DNA from: a virus
Length of the DNA stretch: 64,000 nucleotides
Reading direction: 5' to 3' (one strand)
Virus record (IMG/VR): IMGVR_UViG_3300025459_000003
Span: 1-64,000 of that record
Positions 34,711 to 43,728 of this stretch are shown here, piece by piece; position 1 is the stretch's first letter; each line of letters begins with the position of its first letter. Both the position numbers and the translations under genes were made by a program. Under the pieces are notes generated by a model. The model did no database searches. It saw only the letters and a list, made by a program, of their open reading frames with translations, and had not been told where the DNA came from.

Positions 34711-34974
34711 TCAGGGTTCCTTGGGGACGGCATCGCCGTGGGAGCTCAGCGAGATGCCGCAGCTCGGACACACGCTCCCTATGGAATGGCATCCCACGTC
34801 CCCCGTCGTCCCGAGGATGGGGTGCATCAGCCCCGGCACGGAGCAGGAGGGGCCATCGGCCTTGAGCGCCCTCAGGCGCTCCTTCCTGGCCTTGGCCTTC
34901 TCCGCAATCTCCTCCATGATCCCGTCTGCGACCTTCTTCACCAAGTTCTCCACGTTGTCCTCCTGCTTAGGCAT
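34711..34974 (-). CDS. Hypothetical small helical protein with CxxC, 87 aa
   Basis: N-terminal coiled-coil-like helix (NVENLVKKVADGIMEEIAEK) and a C-terminal segment with Cys and His residues (CHSIGSVCPSCGISLSSH) that could bind one zinc ion. The ATG at 34974 follows GGAGGACAACGT-type sequence. It begins a leftward group; its upstream spacer (34975-35087) separates it from a rightward microgene. Confidence 0.5.
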   Translation of the reverse strand: MPKQEDNVENLVKKVADGIMEEIAEKAKARKERLRALKADGPSCSVPGLMHPILGTTGDVGCHSIGSVCPSCGISLSSHGDAVPKEP

Positions 34975-35087
34975 TCATCGCCGAATGATTAGGATATGAT
35001 CTAAAAAAGCCTCGTGCTTTTGCAACTTGCTGAAAACAGGCCCTAGAACTTTGGCACTTGGATTGCATGCATGTCTTCGGAGGCCCC

Positions 35088-35177
35088 ATGACAGCCATCC
35101 TCGTCGTCCTCACGTTCGCCGCCTTCCTGCTCGTGGACTACGCCAGGACCCGCCGTGCCAACCCGGGCGGTCGCTAG
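35088..35177 (+). CDS. Rightward 29-residue single-span membrane microprotein
   Basis: The ATG at 35088 has CGGAGG 6 bases upstream. The product MTAILVVLTFAAFLLVDYAR then TRRANPGGR has one hydrophobic helix followed by a positively charged tail, as in small inner-membrane proteins. It is the only rightward gene in this leftward region and ends inside a hairpin shared with the convergent gene. Small size makes the call uncertain, but ribosome-binding site, codon use and topology all agree. Confidence 0.5.
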   Translation: MTAILVVLTFAAFLLVDYARTRRANPGGR

Positions 35178-35189
35178 CCCGACCGCCCG
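35164..35189. terminator. Hairpin between convergent genes
   Basis: 10-bp perfect stem CGGGCGGTCG / CGACCGCCCG with a 6-base loop spans the stop codons of the rightward microgene and the leftward gene at 35174. It lacks a T-run, so termination strength is doubtful. Confidence 0.45.
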
Positions 35190-35779
35190 TCCCTGGCGTC
35201 CTTCGGGTCCTCGACCGGCCGGAGTTCCCTTGGCTTCCAGTCGGCGATGCGCCGTTGCTGCCAGACGATGTAGCGCTCCAGCTCCCTCATCGCGGGCCTG
35301 AGATTGTTTTCGACGTAGTCGGCGTTCATCCTCGTGGCGACCTCCAGCAGGTCCCTCTCGGTGCCGTAGTACGGCAGCCGCTCTTCCTTGCCATCGTGCC
35401 CGACGTACTTCAGGAACGTCGCGTCGCCGTGGGGCAGGCGGACGACCTCCTGCAGGAGCCTTACCCTGCGCCAGGAATACCCTCCCCGGACGCGCGTCTG
35501 CCGGGGTATGTACTCGTGGTACCAGCCCACGGGCTCCGTGGCCGGGCGGAGCAGGGCGTCGATGTCCGCCTCTATGCCCGCCTTGCCCTTCCGGGCGGAC
35601 TCCACGAATCCCTTGATGAGGTCGCAGGACTGCTCGTATGGGAGGGTCGCGGCCCCGACGCAGACGCCCTGGAAGAAGCCCCACTCCACGCTGTACCCGT
35701 GCTTGGAGAGGAGGCCCCCCGGCAGCTTCTGCACCCTGCCGCAGCACTGGCACGACCCGACATGCGTCGCCCTTTCCAT
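35174..35779 (-). CDS. Hypothetical protein with N-terminal zinc motif, 201 aa
   Basis: The N-terminus contains CQCCGRVQKLPGGLLSKHG and a further Cys, likely one zinc ribbon. The remainder is helical with a conserved-looking YIPRQTRVRGGYSWRRVRLLQ stretch and a long basic/aromatic helix (MRELERYIVWQQRRIADW). ATG 35779 is one base before the upstream stop. No named family recognised; it is probably an accessory DNA- or RNA-associated protein, which is inference. Confidence 0.6.
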   Translation of the reverse strand: MERATHVGSCQCCGRVQKLPGGLLSKHGYSVEWGFFQGVCVGAATLPYEQSCDLIKGFVESARKGKAGIEADIDALLRPATEPVGWYHEYIPRQTRVRGGYSWRRVRLLQEVVRLPHGDATFLKYVGHDGKEERLPYYGTERDLLEVATRMNADYVENNLRPAMRELERYIVWQQRRIADWKPRELRPVEDPKDARDGRSG

Positions 35780-36082
35780 CTACCACCACCTACTTCGGTG
35801 TAACTGCCTTCCGCGGATGCCGTCGATGTTCCCGACCAGCTTCTTGCGGTTCGGGACCCCGTATTTCGACTTGATCCGGTAGACGTTCCCGTCCGTCTGG
35901 TCCACCACGAAGGCCCCCGAGTCCCCGTCGTCGAGGCAGACGTACCTCGCCTTCCTGACGAACCGCTTCCGGTAGGAAGGGGAGTCGTAGTCCAGGCCGG
36001 GATAGGATGCCTCGAACTGCCCCCGTCCCTCCTCGTGCCACTGGCCAATGAGCTCTTGCAGCTTTTCGTCGCTGATCTCCAT
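35780..36082 (-). CDS. Hypothetical conserved phage protein, 100 aa
   Basis: The start is at ATG 36082 (GCAGGAGGGCGC upstream), downstream of promoter copy 5. An N-terminal helix (KLQELIGQWHEEGRGQFEA), then a compact beta domain with YVCLDDGDSGAFVVDQTDG and NVYRIKSKYGVPNRKK. The RIKSKYGVPNRKK pattern looks like one seen in small phage proteins of unknown function. First gene of the leftward operon. Confidence 0.6.
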   Translation of the reverse strand: MEISDEKLQELIGQWHEEGRGQFEASYPGLDYDSPSYRKRFVRKARYVCLDDGDSGAFVVDQTDGNVYRIKSKYGVPNRKKLVGNIDGIRGRQLHRSRWW

Positions 36083-36098
36083 GCGCCCTCCTGCCTGC

Positions 36099-36134
36099 AT
36101 TATACCTCCGATGGCCCCGTTTTTCCAGGGATTC
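36099..36134 (-). promoter_or_regulatory. Leftward sigma-70-like promoter, copy 5
   Basis: Minus-strand TATAAT (36099-36104), 17-bp spacer, TGGAAA minus-35 (36122-36127), upstream GGAATCCC. The spacer differs from the other copies, so the boxes rather than the whole block are conserved here. It faces away from the terminase gene. Confidence 0.7.
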
Positions 36135-36162
36135 CGCTATCCCTTTCATTATCAGGAGAACC

Positions 36163-38178
36163 ATGCCAAGGGGAGAGCGATTCAGCAAGCGGGAGTCGGT
36201 GTTCGGGAAGGCGGTCGAGGGCATCATCGAGAGCGCCCCCAAGATCCTCAACGCCATAGACTTCATCGAGTCCCGGCAGGGGCTCAACGTCAAGCTCTTC
36301 CCCGTGCAGCGCCTCCTGACCAAGTGCGTCTTCGGCATCCCCATGGACTACAAGATGGGGATGGTGCCGTTCTACGACGTGTTCCGCGAGAAGCTCATCA
36401 GGACGGTCACGGAGGTCGAGGCCCTCCACATATTCTTCGAGGAGGGCCGCTGCAGCGTGGGCGACTGGAGGGACATCCCCGAGCGGGGGTACAACGAGGC
36501 GTGCATCATCGCCGGCCGGCGGGGAGGAAAATCTCAGTGGGTGTCGGCGACCGCGTCCTACAAGCTCTACTGCCTGCTCAACCACAAGAGCCCCCAGGAC
36601 TACTTCGGGCTGGTCCCCGGCTCCCCCATCGACTTCACCTTCCTGGCCCAGGACGACACGGGGGCGACAAGGCTGTACGACAAGCTGCGCGAGGACGTGA
36701 ACCGCACGCCGTTCTTCAGCCCCTACCTGAAGGCCAGCAGCGGGACCTGGCTGGGCTTCGTCACGGAGTCCGACAGGGGCAAGAGGGACGTGACCCCCAC
36801 GATCAACTGCGAGTCCCTGCCCTGCACCACCAACAGCGTCCGCAGCCCGTCGTCCGTCTTCCTGGCGCTCGACGAGTTCGCCCACTTCCGGTCGGAGAAG
36901 GGCTCGTCCTCGGACGAGGTGTACGCCGCCGCCACGCCCAGCACCCTGAACTTCCACCACGCCGAGCTGCCCAACGGCGAGTGGATAAGCGGCGACCAGA
37001 TGAGGGCGCTGCAGCCGGAGGAATACAGGGAATACCAGGACTCCATGGTCGTCTCCATCTCGACGCCCTGGACGAAGGTCGGCAAGATGTACGACCTCCA
37101 CAAGCTGGCCATGACCAAGGGGAACGCCAGCGGCATCTTCACCCTCAGGGTCAGCACGGCGGAGATGAACCCCTTCGTCCTCCCCAAGGTCCTGCACGGG
37201 GAGTACGAGAAGAACCCCATGACGTTCAAGGCGGAGTACGGGGGGCAGTTCCTCGACTCCTCCGAGAGCTACGTCACGGAGGCGCAGATACGGGCGTGCA
37301 CGGACGTGCAGTACACCGAGGGGGAGATGCCGGTGCCGAGGCCCGAGACCGCCAGGCTCAACCTGACGAGGTTCGTCCCGTCGTGCGTCGGGCGCAACTA
37401 CTTCTGGGGGGTCGACCTCGGCATGATGAAGAACGCCACGGGCGTCGCCATCGGGCACCTGGAGCACCGGGGCGGCAAGAACCCGATAGAGCTGGTCTAC
37501 GACTACATCGACCGCATGATGGTGGGGGAGAGGTTCGACGGGCCGGGCGTCGAGGAGATTCCGGGGGTCGTGAAGTACGTGGGGTACCGGGCGCTCCCCC
37601 TGGAGGACGTCGTGATGTGGCTGCGGGCGCTCAACAGGGTGATGCCGTGCTTCCGCGGGGCGACCGACCAGCACGGCGGCCAGGCGCTCGTCCAGCTCCT
37701 GGAGATCAACCAGATATACAACATCGAGCTGCTCAACCTCACCACCGTCATCAATTCCCAGATGGCGTTCGCCCTCAAGGGCTACATGGACAACCGGAGG
37801 TGCAGGTTCCCGTACGTCCCCAAGTTCATGGACGAGATCCGCCTTGTGGAGGCGGAGTTCGTCGGGAAGTACCAGATCAGGGTGCAGGCCCCGGCCGAGA
37901 AGGGGGCCACGGACGACATGACGGACGCCGTGCAGGAGGTGGCGTACGTCGCCCAGAAGTGGCTCGTGGAGGAGGGGGGGCTCGCCCAGGACCCCGCCGG
38001 GGCCAGCCTCGCCCTCCAGGAGCAGATGTCCAAGCCCGCCGCCCCCCTCCTCTCGCTCGACAGCCTCGCCATGACGGAGATCAAGACGCTGGAGAGGCTG
38101 CACAGGCTGCAGCGGGGGCTGATGATGACCCCCGGCACGGTGGTGGTGAGGGACCCGTTCCGCCGCCGCAGGCGGTGA
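36163..38178 (+). CDS. terL: Terminase large subunit (DNA-packaging ATPase/nuclease)
   Basis: 671 residues, start with CAGGAGAACC. ATPase half: an adenine-binding region near FPVQRLLTK, Walker A AGRRGGKS (about 128-135), Walker B LALDEFAHF (about 234-242), and a coupling motif SISTPWTK. Nuclease half (RNase H-like): FWGVDLGMMK, then ATDQHGGQ, and DDMTDAV near the C-terminus supply the acidic residues. The enzyme packages the genome into the prohead and cuts the concatemer. Length is typical for large terminases of big myoviruses. No small subunit is recognised next to it. It is the first rightward gene after the leftward early-type run. Confidence 0.9.
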   Translation: MPRGERFSKRESVFGKAVEGIIESAPKILNAIDFIESRQGLNVKLFPVQRLLTKCVFGIPMDYKMGMVPFYDVFREKLIRTVTEVEALHIFFEEGRCSVGDWRDIPERGYNEACIIAGRRGGKSQWVSATASYKLYCLLNHKSPQDYFGLVPGSPIDFTFLAQDDTGATRLYDKLREDVNRTPFFSPYLKASSGTWLGFVTESDRGKRDVTPTINCESLPCTTNSVRSPSSVFLALDEFAHFRSEKGSSSDEVYAAATPSTLNFHHAELPNGEWISGDQMRALQPEEYREYQDSMVVSISTPWTKVGKMYDLHKLAMTKGNASGIFTLRVSTAEMNPFVLPKVLHGEYEKNPMTFKAEYGGQFLDSSESYVTEAQIRACTDVQYTEGEMPVPRPETARLNLTRFVPSCVGRNYFWGVDLGMMKNATGVAIGHLEHRGGKNPIELVYDYIDRMMVGERFDGPGVEEIPGVVKYVGYRALPLEDVVMWLRALNRVMPCFRGATDQHGGQALVQLLEINQIYNIELLNLTTVINSQMAFALKGYMDNRRCRFPYVPKFMDEIRLVEAEFVGKYQIRVQAPAEKGATDDMTDAVQEVAYVAQKWLVEEGGLAQDPAGASLALQEQMSKPAAPLLSLDSLAMTEIKTLERLHRLQRGLMMTPGTVVVRDPFRRRRR

Positions 38179-38238
38179 GGGGCAATTTCAGGCTATGAGT
38201 TCCATATATGAGTGCAACTTTCCTTGGAAGGATTGAAC

Positions 38239-38727
38239 ATGATGCTGCCCCTTGCGTTCGCGGACATGCCGGGACCCTTCGAGTTCCTGCTAAAGTGGCT
38301 TCCTACCATAGGATGGCCAGCAGTCATCATAGTTGTCTGGTACCTCAGGGGATTCATCTCCAAGGCCGAGAAGCGGGCGACGGACGCCGAGGCCGCCGTC
38401 ATCCAGGCGGGCAAGGACTACGTTGCCATGGCACGGGCCATCCAGGATTTGTCGAAGAGTGCCAAGGAAGCTGCGGAGAAGGTGGAGTTGCTCAAGCAAA
38501 GCATCGAAAGGCACATCCAGGTGGGGCTCGACATTGCGGCGAATCAAGCGAAGATAGCGAGCCTCCTCAATCGTCTGGAAGAGGTGAGCACCACGCAGTT
38601 CAACATCCTGAAGGACATCGCCGAGAAGAGCGCCGTCGTCGCCACGCAGCAGAACCTCATCACGAACGGGTTTCAGCGAATGGTGGAGCGCCTGATAGAC
38701 ACCATAAAGGACGACGGGAAAGGGTAG
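38239..38727 (+). CDS. Membrane-anchored coiled-coil protein (possible holin or lysis accessory)
   Basis: 162 residues from ATG 38239 (GGAAGGATTGAAC upstream). One N-terminal membrane helix (WLPTIGWPAVIIVVWYL) is followed by a basic stop-transfer patch and a long coiled coil with heptads (KSAKEAAEKVELLKQSIERH). Such single-span, N-in proteins with cytoplasmic or periplasmic coiled coils occur in phage lysis cassettes and as membrane-tethered regulators. No endolysin is recognised nearby in the window, so the lysis role is uncertain. Confidence 0.55.
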   Translation: MMLPLAFADMPGPFEFLLKWLPTIGWPAVIIVVWYLRGFISKAEKRATDAEAAVIQAGKDYVAMARAIQDLSKSAKEAAEKVELLKQSIERHIQVGLDIAANQAKIASLLNRLEEVSTTQFNILKDIAEKSAVVATQQNLITNGFQRMVERLIDTIKDDGKG

Positions 38728-38735
38728 GGCGAGAC

Positions 38736-38975
38736 GTGAAGGAAACGAGTTCGATGGTAGAAAATGATCCCGATGTAAAGGCATCGGCAAGCACAGACAA
38801 TGGGGCATGCATCGACAAGGCTTGTGACGAGGCCCTGGTGGTCCTGGAGGACTTGTGCTCCAAGGTTCCCCCCAAGCTGCTCAAGAGCAAGGTGAAGAGG
38901 GGGATAGCAAAGGGCCTGACGAGCATGGTCGAATACCGGAAGGAACAGGGGATTCCATTGCTTTCCCCTCCATAG
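38736..38975 (+). CDS. Hypothetical protein, 79 aa
   Basis: GTG 38736 (AGGGCGAGAC upstream) is likely; ATG 38754 is an in-frame alternative. A compact helical domain includes CIDKACDEALVVLEDLCSKV with three cysteines and SKVKRGIAKGLTSMVEYRK. It lies between two membrane/coiled-coil genes. No family recognised. Confidence 0.5.
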   Translation: MKETSSMVENDPDVKASASTDNGACIDKACDEALVVLEDLCSKVPPKLLKSKVKRGIAKGLTSMVEYRKEQGIPLLSPP

Positions 38976-38988
38976 GATAGAGGGCAAC

Positions 38989-39432
38989 ATGCAGACTTCA
39001 AACAACGTGATCTTCGACTCGAAGGCGGAATTCTCCGGGAAGTGGCGGGACATCAACAATTTCGCGGCATTGTCCGTCCACATCGTCGGGCTGGAGGCCG
39101 CCTCCGACACCTGGATCGAGGTCTCGAACAACCCCAACGTCCTGCTCAACCAGCCCAGCGACTACGTGTCGGGATACAGCACCCCCATCCTGGTCCCCAA
39201 CGCACCCTCGGGCATCTCGGGGGTGCCGATCACGGGAAACCTGGCCGTCCATGCAAGCTACTCCCCGCCGGTGTCGGGAGACGTCGAGGAAGAGGCGGAC
39301 GTGGCGTTCAGCGCCGATGGGACGCAGGCCGTGTGGAGCCCTTCCTGCCTCGTCTGGAACTACATACGGGTGGTCAAGACGGGAGGGGGGAGCACCGAGA
39401 CCGTTGCCTATTTGTTCGGACAGATTACTTAG
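38989..39432 (+). CDS. Hypothetical beta-rich virion protein, 147 aa
   Basis: ATG 38989 with GAGGGCAAC upstream. Beta-sandwich-like pattern: WRDINNFAALSVHIVGLEAA, DTWIEVSNNPNVLLNQPSD, and a C-terminal VWNYIRVVKTGGGST strand. This resembles small phage proteins with an IVSNNP-type motif found next to fibre genes. A virion decoration or fibre-base role is inferred. Confidence 0.6.
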   Translation: MQTSNNVIFDSKAEFSGKWRDINNFAALSVHIVGLEAASDTWIEVSNNPNVLLNQPSDYVSGYSTPILVPNAPSGISGVPITGNLAVHASYSPPVSGDVEEEADVAFSADGTQAVWSPSCLVWNYIRVVKTGGGSTETVAYLFGQIT

Positions 39433-39479
39433 GCGGCGCAACGACCCGGTCAATCCCAAGTCGAAAGGCAAAAGAACCC

Positions 39480-39995
39480 ATGACCAACGGAAACAACGGA
39501 AGGACGCACGAGCCCGGCCTGCGGGAGGTCACGTCCCAGCTCGACGACCTCCAGGAGCTGATGATGGCGAAGATCGAGGCCGTCGAGAAGGAAATCACGG
39601 GCAACGACAGGCGCTACGAGGAAAGGTTCGAGGCGATGGACGCCAAGACGGGGCTCGCCCTGGCCTCGTCGAAGGATGCCGTCGTCAAGGCGGAGGTCGC
39701 CACGGAGAAGCGCTTCGACTCGGTGAACGAATTCAGGGAAACCCTCCGGGACCAAGCGACGACCCTCCTTCCCCGCGAGGAGGCCGCCGCCCGGTTCAAG
39801 TCGATGGAGGAGAAGGTGGACCAGATCAAGAAGGACGTCGAGGGCTTGCGGGAGTCCCGTTCCGCCGCCAGCGCCTCCGACCTCACCAAGGAGAAGGGGT
39901 CATCGACGAACCTGACGGTGCTGATGATGGTGATCGTAGGCCTTTTCGGCGTCGCCTCGCTGGTGGTAAGCATCATCGCGTTGTTCAGGCGTTGA
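39480..39995 (+). CDS. Coiled-coil protein with C-terminal membrane anchor, 171 aa
   Basis: From ATG 39480. Long charged coiled coil (DDLQELMMAKIEAVEKEI, then FKSMEEKVDQIKKDVEGLR) followed by a C-terminal membrane helix (LTVLMMVIVGLFGVASLVV) and a final basic RR. Topology is the mirror of the gene at 38239 (anchor at the C-terminus). Such tail-anchored coiled coils occur in phage lysis regions and as host-membrane effectors. No named family recognised. Confidence 0.55.
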   Translation: MTNGNNGRTHEPGLREVTSQLDDLQELMMAKIEAVEKEITGNDRRYEERFEAMDAKTGLALASSKDAVVKAEVATEKRFDSVNEFRETLRDQATTLLPREEAAARFKSMEEKVDQIKKDVEGLRESRSAASASDLTKEKGSSTNLTVLMMVIVGLFGVASLVVSIIALFRR

Positions 39996-40067
39996 GGGTA
40001 AGCGTCAAGGCGCATTTGTCTGGGTAAGTTGCCCGGAAAGACAACCCTCCCCGCAGCAAGGGGTAGA

Positions 40068-42041
40068 ATGGGAACCATCCGCATAATCGACCCCTCGTCC
40101 GGCTCCATCGTCACGCTCGACGGCATCGTCGTCACGTGGGTGAAGACGTACAATCCCACCGTCGCCTACAGCCTCGGCCATGCGGTGAGCTACGCCAACG
40201 GCTCCTGGATTTCCCTGAAAAATGGTAACGTGGGGAATGTTCCCGCGTCCGGCTCGTCCTGGTGGGGACTAATCGCCGAGGGAGCCCAGGGCCCGACCGG
40301 GCCGACTGGCTACACAGGACCTACGGGTTACACCGGCTATACCGGCCCGACCGGTCCAACAGGATATACCGGCCCTACCGGCTATACCGGCCCCATCGGT
40401 CCCACGGGGCCGACGGGTTACACGGGATATACCGGCTATACTGGTCCTGATGGACTCCCAGGCTCCGCCGGACCCACCGGGCCCACAGGCTTCACTGGGC
40501 CAACGGGCTTCGTCGGGTCGCAGGGCGACAAGGGCGGGCTTCGCTACTACTTCGACGCAGGCACCGGCCCTGCGGGCCTGAACAATGCAGGGGAATTGCG
40601 CCTGAACAACTCCTCCCCGGCCTTCGCGACGCACCTCTACATGTACCAGTGGGACGTCGTCCCGAACGACCAGATTTTCTACCTGTTGCAGTGGAACAAC
40701 GGGTATGTGGAGATCGAAGAAAATTCGAACCTGGTCCCCGGCTTCCTGAACTTCCTGGCCACGGGCGTAGTCTACCTCGGGGCTGGCGTCATCGACATAT
40801 CCGTGTCCTACCTGTCGGGCACCCTGCCGTCCCAAAACGACCAGCTTGTCGTGAACTTCAGCCCCCTCGGGCCCGTCGGCCCCACCGGGCCGGGAAACTT
40901 TACTGGCCCTACCGGATACACGGGCCCTTCCGACGGTCCCATAGGCCCCACGGGCTTCACCGGCCCGACGGGGCCGGGGGGCGGGGGATCCAGCAACTTC
41001 ATCGCCGTCTCCCAGCCCACCCACGGGTTCGCCACCGGGCAGGCCGTCTATTTCGACGGCGTCATCTGGCGGCTCGCCAAGGCCAACGATGCCGACACCT
41101 TGGCAATCGCCGTCGTCAGCTACGTCAGTGCGGACGCCTTCGACGCCTACCTGGAGGGGGAGATCGACGGCCTGTCCGACCTCGTGCCGGGGGAATACTA
41201 TTTCGTCAGCGACTCCTCGGCGGGGGCATTGACGATCACCGCCCCGACCGACCCGGCGAGCTTTGTCAACCCCATCCTGTTCGCCCTCTCGGCGACCACG
41301 GGGATAGTCCTTCCCTACCGCCCGACCGACAACGCCGTGGCACCGGCAGGGCCGACCGGCCCCACCGGCTATACCGGCCCGACCGGGCCGACAGGCGACA
41401 CGGGCCCGACAGGCTACACGGGCTACACGGGCCTCGGCGACACCGGCCCGACCGGGCCGGGCAGCTTCACCGGCCCGACTGGCTATACGGGCCCTTCCGA
41501 CGGTCCCATCGGGCCGACCGGCCCCACGGGGCCGGGGGGCGGGGGAGGAAGCCCCCTGACGTTCTTCGGGGACTACTCCCATACCTTCGGCTCCAACTCC
41601 TTCGGCGTGCAGCAGGACGTCATCAAGGTCAGCTACCCCATGTCCCTGCCCGCCCTGTCGGTCTCCAGGCTGGAGATCAACATAATCTCGGCGGACAGCA
41701 ACGCCTCCCACTACTACGACTTCGGCATCTACGACCTGGCCGGGAACCTGGTAGCGGACACGGGGCCCATCAACGTCCCGTCCACGGGGGCGATGGACAT
41801 CCCCCTCGTCCAGGGGACGGTGGCAATCGCTGCGGGACCGTACCTGTTCGCCATAACGGGCAATGCGGGGACGGTCTTCCTGGCGAGGACCAACATGAGC
41901 GGGGCGTATTCCCTGCTGTATTGGCAGACCGCGACGGCGTCCTCCGGGGGGCAGTTGCCCGCCACGATTTCCCTCTCGGCGTCGGCGTCGACCCTGGATG
42001 CATACGGGGACAGCTATTCGCCCATCTTCCTGCTCCATTAG
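40068..42041 (+). CDS. Collagen-like tail fibre protein, 657 aa
   Basis: The start is at ATG 40068 (AAGGGGTAGA upstream); the ORF extends to a TTG. After a 75-residue adhesin-like head, there are three Gly-X-Y collagen-like blocks ([10 protein letters not shown] units, about residues 78-157, 275-310 and 435-500), separated by beta-rich globular domains, and a C-terminal beta-jelly-roll-like domain ([29 protein letters not shown]). Collagen triple helices trimerise fibres and present receptor-binding tips. Likely a host-recognition fibre. The repeat DNA is almost identical across blocks, so unequal recombination could change fibre length. Confidence 0.8.
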   Translation: MGTIRIIDPSSGSIVTLDGIVVTWVKTYNPTVAYSLGHAVSYANGSWISLKNGNVGNVPASGSSWWGLIAEGAQGPTGPTGYTGPTGYTGYTGPTGPTGYTGPTGYTGPIGPTGPTGYTGYTGYTGPDGLPGSAGPTGPTGFTGPTGFVGSQGDKGGLRYYFDAGTGPAGLNNAGELRLNNSSPAFATHLYMYQWDVVPNDQIFYLLQWNNGYVEIEENSNLVPGFLNFLATGVVYLGAGVIDISVSYLSGTLPSQNDQLVVNFSPLGPVGPTGPGNFTGPTGYTGPSDGPIGPTGFTGPTGPGGGGSSNFIAVSQPTHGFATGQAVYFDGVIWRLAKANDADTLAIAVVSYVSADAFDAYLEGEIDGLSDLVPGEYYFVSDSSAGALTITAPTDPASFVNPILFALSATTGIVLPYRPTDNAVAPAGPTGPTGYTGPTGPTGDTGPTGYTGYTGLGDTGPTGPGSFTGPTGYTGPSDGPIGPTGPTGPGGGGGSPLTFFGDYSHTFGSNSFGVQQDVIKVSYPMSLPALSVSRLEINIISADSNASHYYDFGIYDLAGNLVADTGPINVPSTGAMDIPLVQGTVAIAAGPYLFAITGNAGTVFLARTNMSGAYSLLYWQTATASSGGQLPATISLSASASTLDAYGDSYSPIFLLH

Positions 42042-42050
42042 TGAGGCAAC

Positions 42051-42857
42051 ATGGCGCTTTCTGCGGCAAGCAAAATCCAGGGCCCCCTCGGCCCGACCGG
42101 CCCGACCGGCTATACCGGCTATACTGGCTATACGGGCCCCTCAGATGGCCCCATAGGCCCGACCGGCCCCACGGGGCCGGGGGGCGGGGGCTCGTCCTGG
42201 CCCTACGTCAACCTCGTCCCAGTCCCCCCCGACCTGGCCGGATGGGGGTGGGTAAACCTGCCCGGCGCGTCGGAAAACCTGACCAACGGCGTCCTGACGC
42301 TCTCCACGACCTCCACGGGGGGCTACCAGATGCACTGGTTCGGGCAAGCGCTTCCGGCCCCGCCCTGGACGGTGATCTGCGCCTACGCCCCTCCGGGCCC
42401 GTTCTATTCCATGTCCACGGACGTCTACTCCGCCCAGAGCGGGAACTGGTACGACGGGCTGTGCCTGTGGAACAGCGACACGTCGTTCCTCTACCTGAGC
42501 CACTGGCTCGGCGGCCAGATGGGGATGACCATCGAGTCGTACAACGAAACCCCGGGCCTGTCCCCCCCGTACAGCGACCCCGGCTTCGTGGTCGGCGGGC
42601 ATGACGTGACGAGCGGCTTCCCGCCGTTGATCTGGTACAAGGCCCACTTCGACGACGTCACCTACGACATCTACACGTCCCTTGAGCCCGCGAGCACGGG
42701 ATGGCTGAGGATTTGGTCGGCGACGCACCACACCTTCCTCGGGGACGGCACCCCCAAGTACAACCATGCGGGATGGGCCATCAACACGGGCAACATGGAG
42801 GCGGGCCACGACTTCACGGGCGGGGCGGTCCTGTCGTGGAGCGTCACGGATTCCTAG
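42051..42857 (+). CDS. Second collagen-like fibre protein, 268 aa
   Basis: Follows by 9 bases, with GAGGCAAC before the ATG. It has a short collagen segment ([17 protein letters not shown]) followed by a single C-terminal domain with a beta-jelly-roll, lectin/concanavalin-like pattern (MHWFGQALPAPPWTVICAY, DVYSAQSGNWYDGLCLW, WLRIWSATHHTFLG). The collagen block shares DNA with the upstream gene, indicating duplication. Likely a shorter co-assembled or alternative receptor-binding fibre. Confidence 0.75.
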   Translation: MALSAASKIQGPLGPTGPTGYTGYTGYTGPSDGPIGPTGPTGPGGGGSSWPYVNLVPVPPDLAGWGWVNLPGASENLTNGVLTLSTTSTGGYQMHWFGQALPAPPWTVICAYAPPGPFYSMSTDVYSAQSGNWYDGLCLWNSDTSFLYLSHWLGGQMGMTIESYNETPGLSPPYSDPGFVVGGHDVTSGFPPLIWYKAHFDDVTYDIYTSLEPASTGWLRIWSATHHTFLGDGTPKYNHAGWAINTGNMEAGHDFTGGAVLSWSVTDS

Positions 42858-42923
42858 CAGGCTTCGGCAGCTTCCCGGACTACCAATACCTTGGACAGAA
42901 GAAGGTCCCGGCCGACTTGACAC

Positions 42924-42947
42924 AAGGAAGCTCTTGCTTCCTTTTTA
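42924..42947 (+). terminator. Terminator after the fibre genes
   Basis: Stem AAGGAAGC (42924-42931) and GCTTCCTT (42936-42943) with a TCTT loop, followed by T residues. It closes the terminase-to-fibre operon. Confidence 0.8.
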
Positions 42948-43050
42948 GCCGCGGGACCAGGGGAGACCCGCGATAGGGTTCCCCGCACGCGGCAACAATG
43001 CGGCGGCGGCCAGGCCGGGACTTGGTCGCCGCCGACCTTCCTTGCCTTCC

Positions 43051-43728
43051 TTAGACGTCTCTCTTTGCTTGCCGATAAAGCACGCCGCCGAGCCCGAGCA
43101 GGCCCGACCCAAGGAGCAGCAGGCTGCCCGGTTCAGGCGTGGCTCCCTGATTGCCGAGGACCACGAATGCATCGGAACAGGTGCCGCCACCGGGGAAGAA
43201 GGATGGGCAGACATCGGGCGTGACGTAGCCGATCGCGCTCGACCACGCCGCCGAGGGGCCGTTGTTCATGTCCCAGAGCGCGGGGTCGCCGGGAACGCTA
43301 GTGGTTGCGTCGTAGAGCGTCAGCCAGTATGTTCCGGCATCCAGGTCGACCGGGCCCGTGCTGAAATCGTTGACATAGATGTCGAAACCGATATAGTTGG
43401 TGAACTCAAAGTAGTCGGTCGTGGCGGAAAAACCGCTGGCTTTGTTGGCGTTGCCGGGGCTGGTGCCGATGCCCCACCCAATCGAGGTCATGGAGTCGCC
43501 GAGGTACGCCCAAGAAGCAATCTCGATATCCAGCACGGTTCCCGGGAAGGCCAAGGAAAACGAGTTCGAAACCGCATAGTCACGGTTGATGACCCCAACG
43601 TTGTGGGTGCCGTAGTAAAAAGAGTTGCCGCAGTACAGGCACACCTCGGGAGGCGAGGCGTGACCGGGCAGCGGTTTCGCACCAATCGAAGAGGCACTGA
43701 CTACGCTCGCCAAGGCCAAACACAGCAC
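43051..43728 (-). CDS. PEP-CTERM exosortase-substrate protein 1
   Basis: The GTG at 43728 gives 225 residues. The frame continues upstream to an ATA at 43761 that lies 6 bases after GAGGAGA and would complete a normal signal peptide (basic RNAR, then FALLIVLCLALASVVSA). The mature part is beta-rich with CLYCGNSF near the start. The C-terminus has all parts of a PEP-CTERM sorting signal: TPEPGS, a hydrophobic helix (LLLLGSGLLGLGGVLY) and a basic tail RQAKRD. In bacteria exosortase recognises this signal and sends the protein to the cell surface or exopolysaccharide. Such genes are unexpected in a phage. Confidence 0.75.
   Translation of the reverse strand: MLCLALASVVSASSIGAKPLPGHASPPEVCLYCGNSFYYGTHNVGVINRDYAVSNSFSLAFPGTVLDIEIASWAYLGDSMTSIGWGIGTSPGNANKASGFSATTDYFEFTNYIGFDIYVNDFSTGPVDLDAGTYWLTLYDATTSVPGDPALWDMNNGPSAAWSSAIGYVTPDVCPSFFPGGGTCSDAFVVLGNQGATPEPGSLLLLGSGLLGLGGVLYRQAKRDV

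Noticed and set aside
36048-38198. Long plus-strand ORF in another frame over the terminase gene
   Set aside because: The +36163 frame contains Walker A, Walker B and nuclease motifs, while this one is Arg/Gly-rich without motifs.
40300-41530. Repeats considered as a CRISPR array
   Set aside because: The repeats are in frame, code Gly-X-Y collagen units, and lack constant-length spacers.
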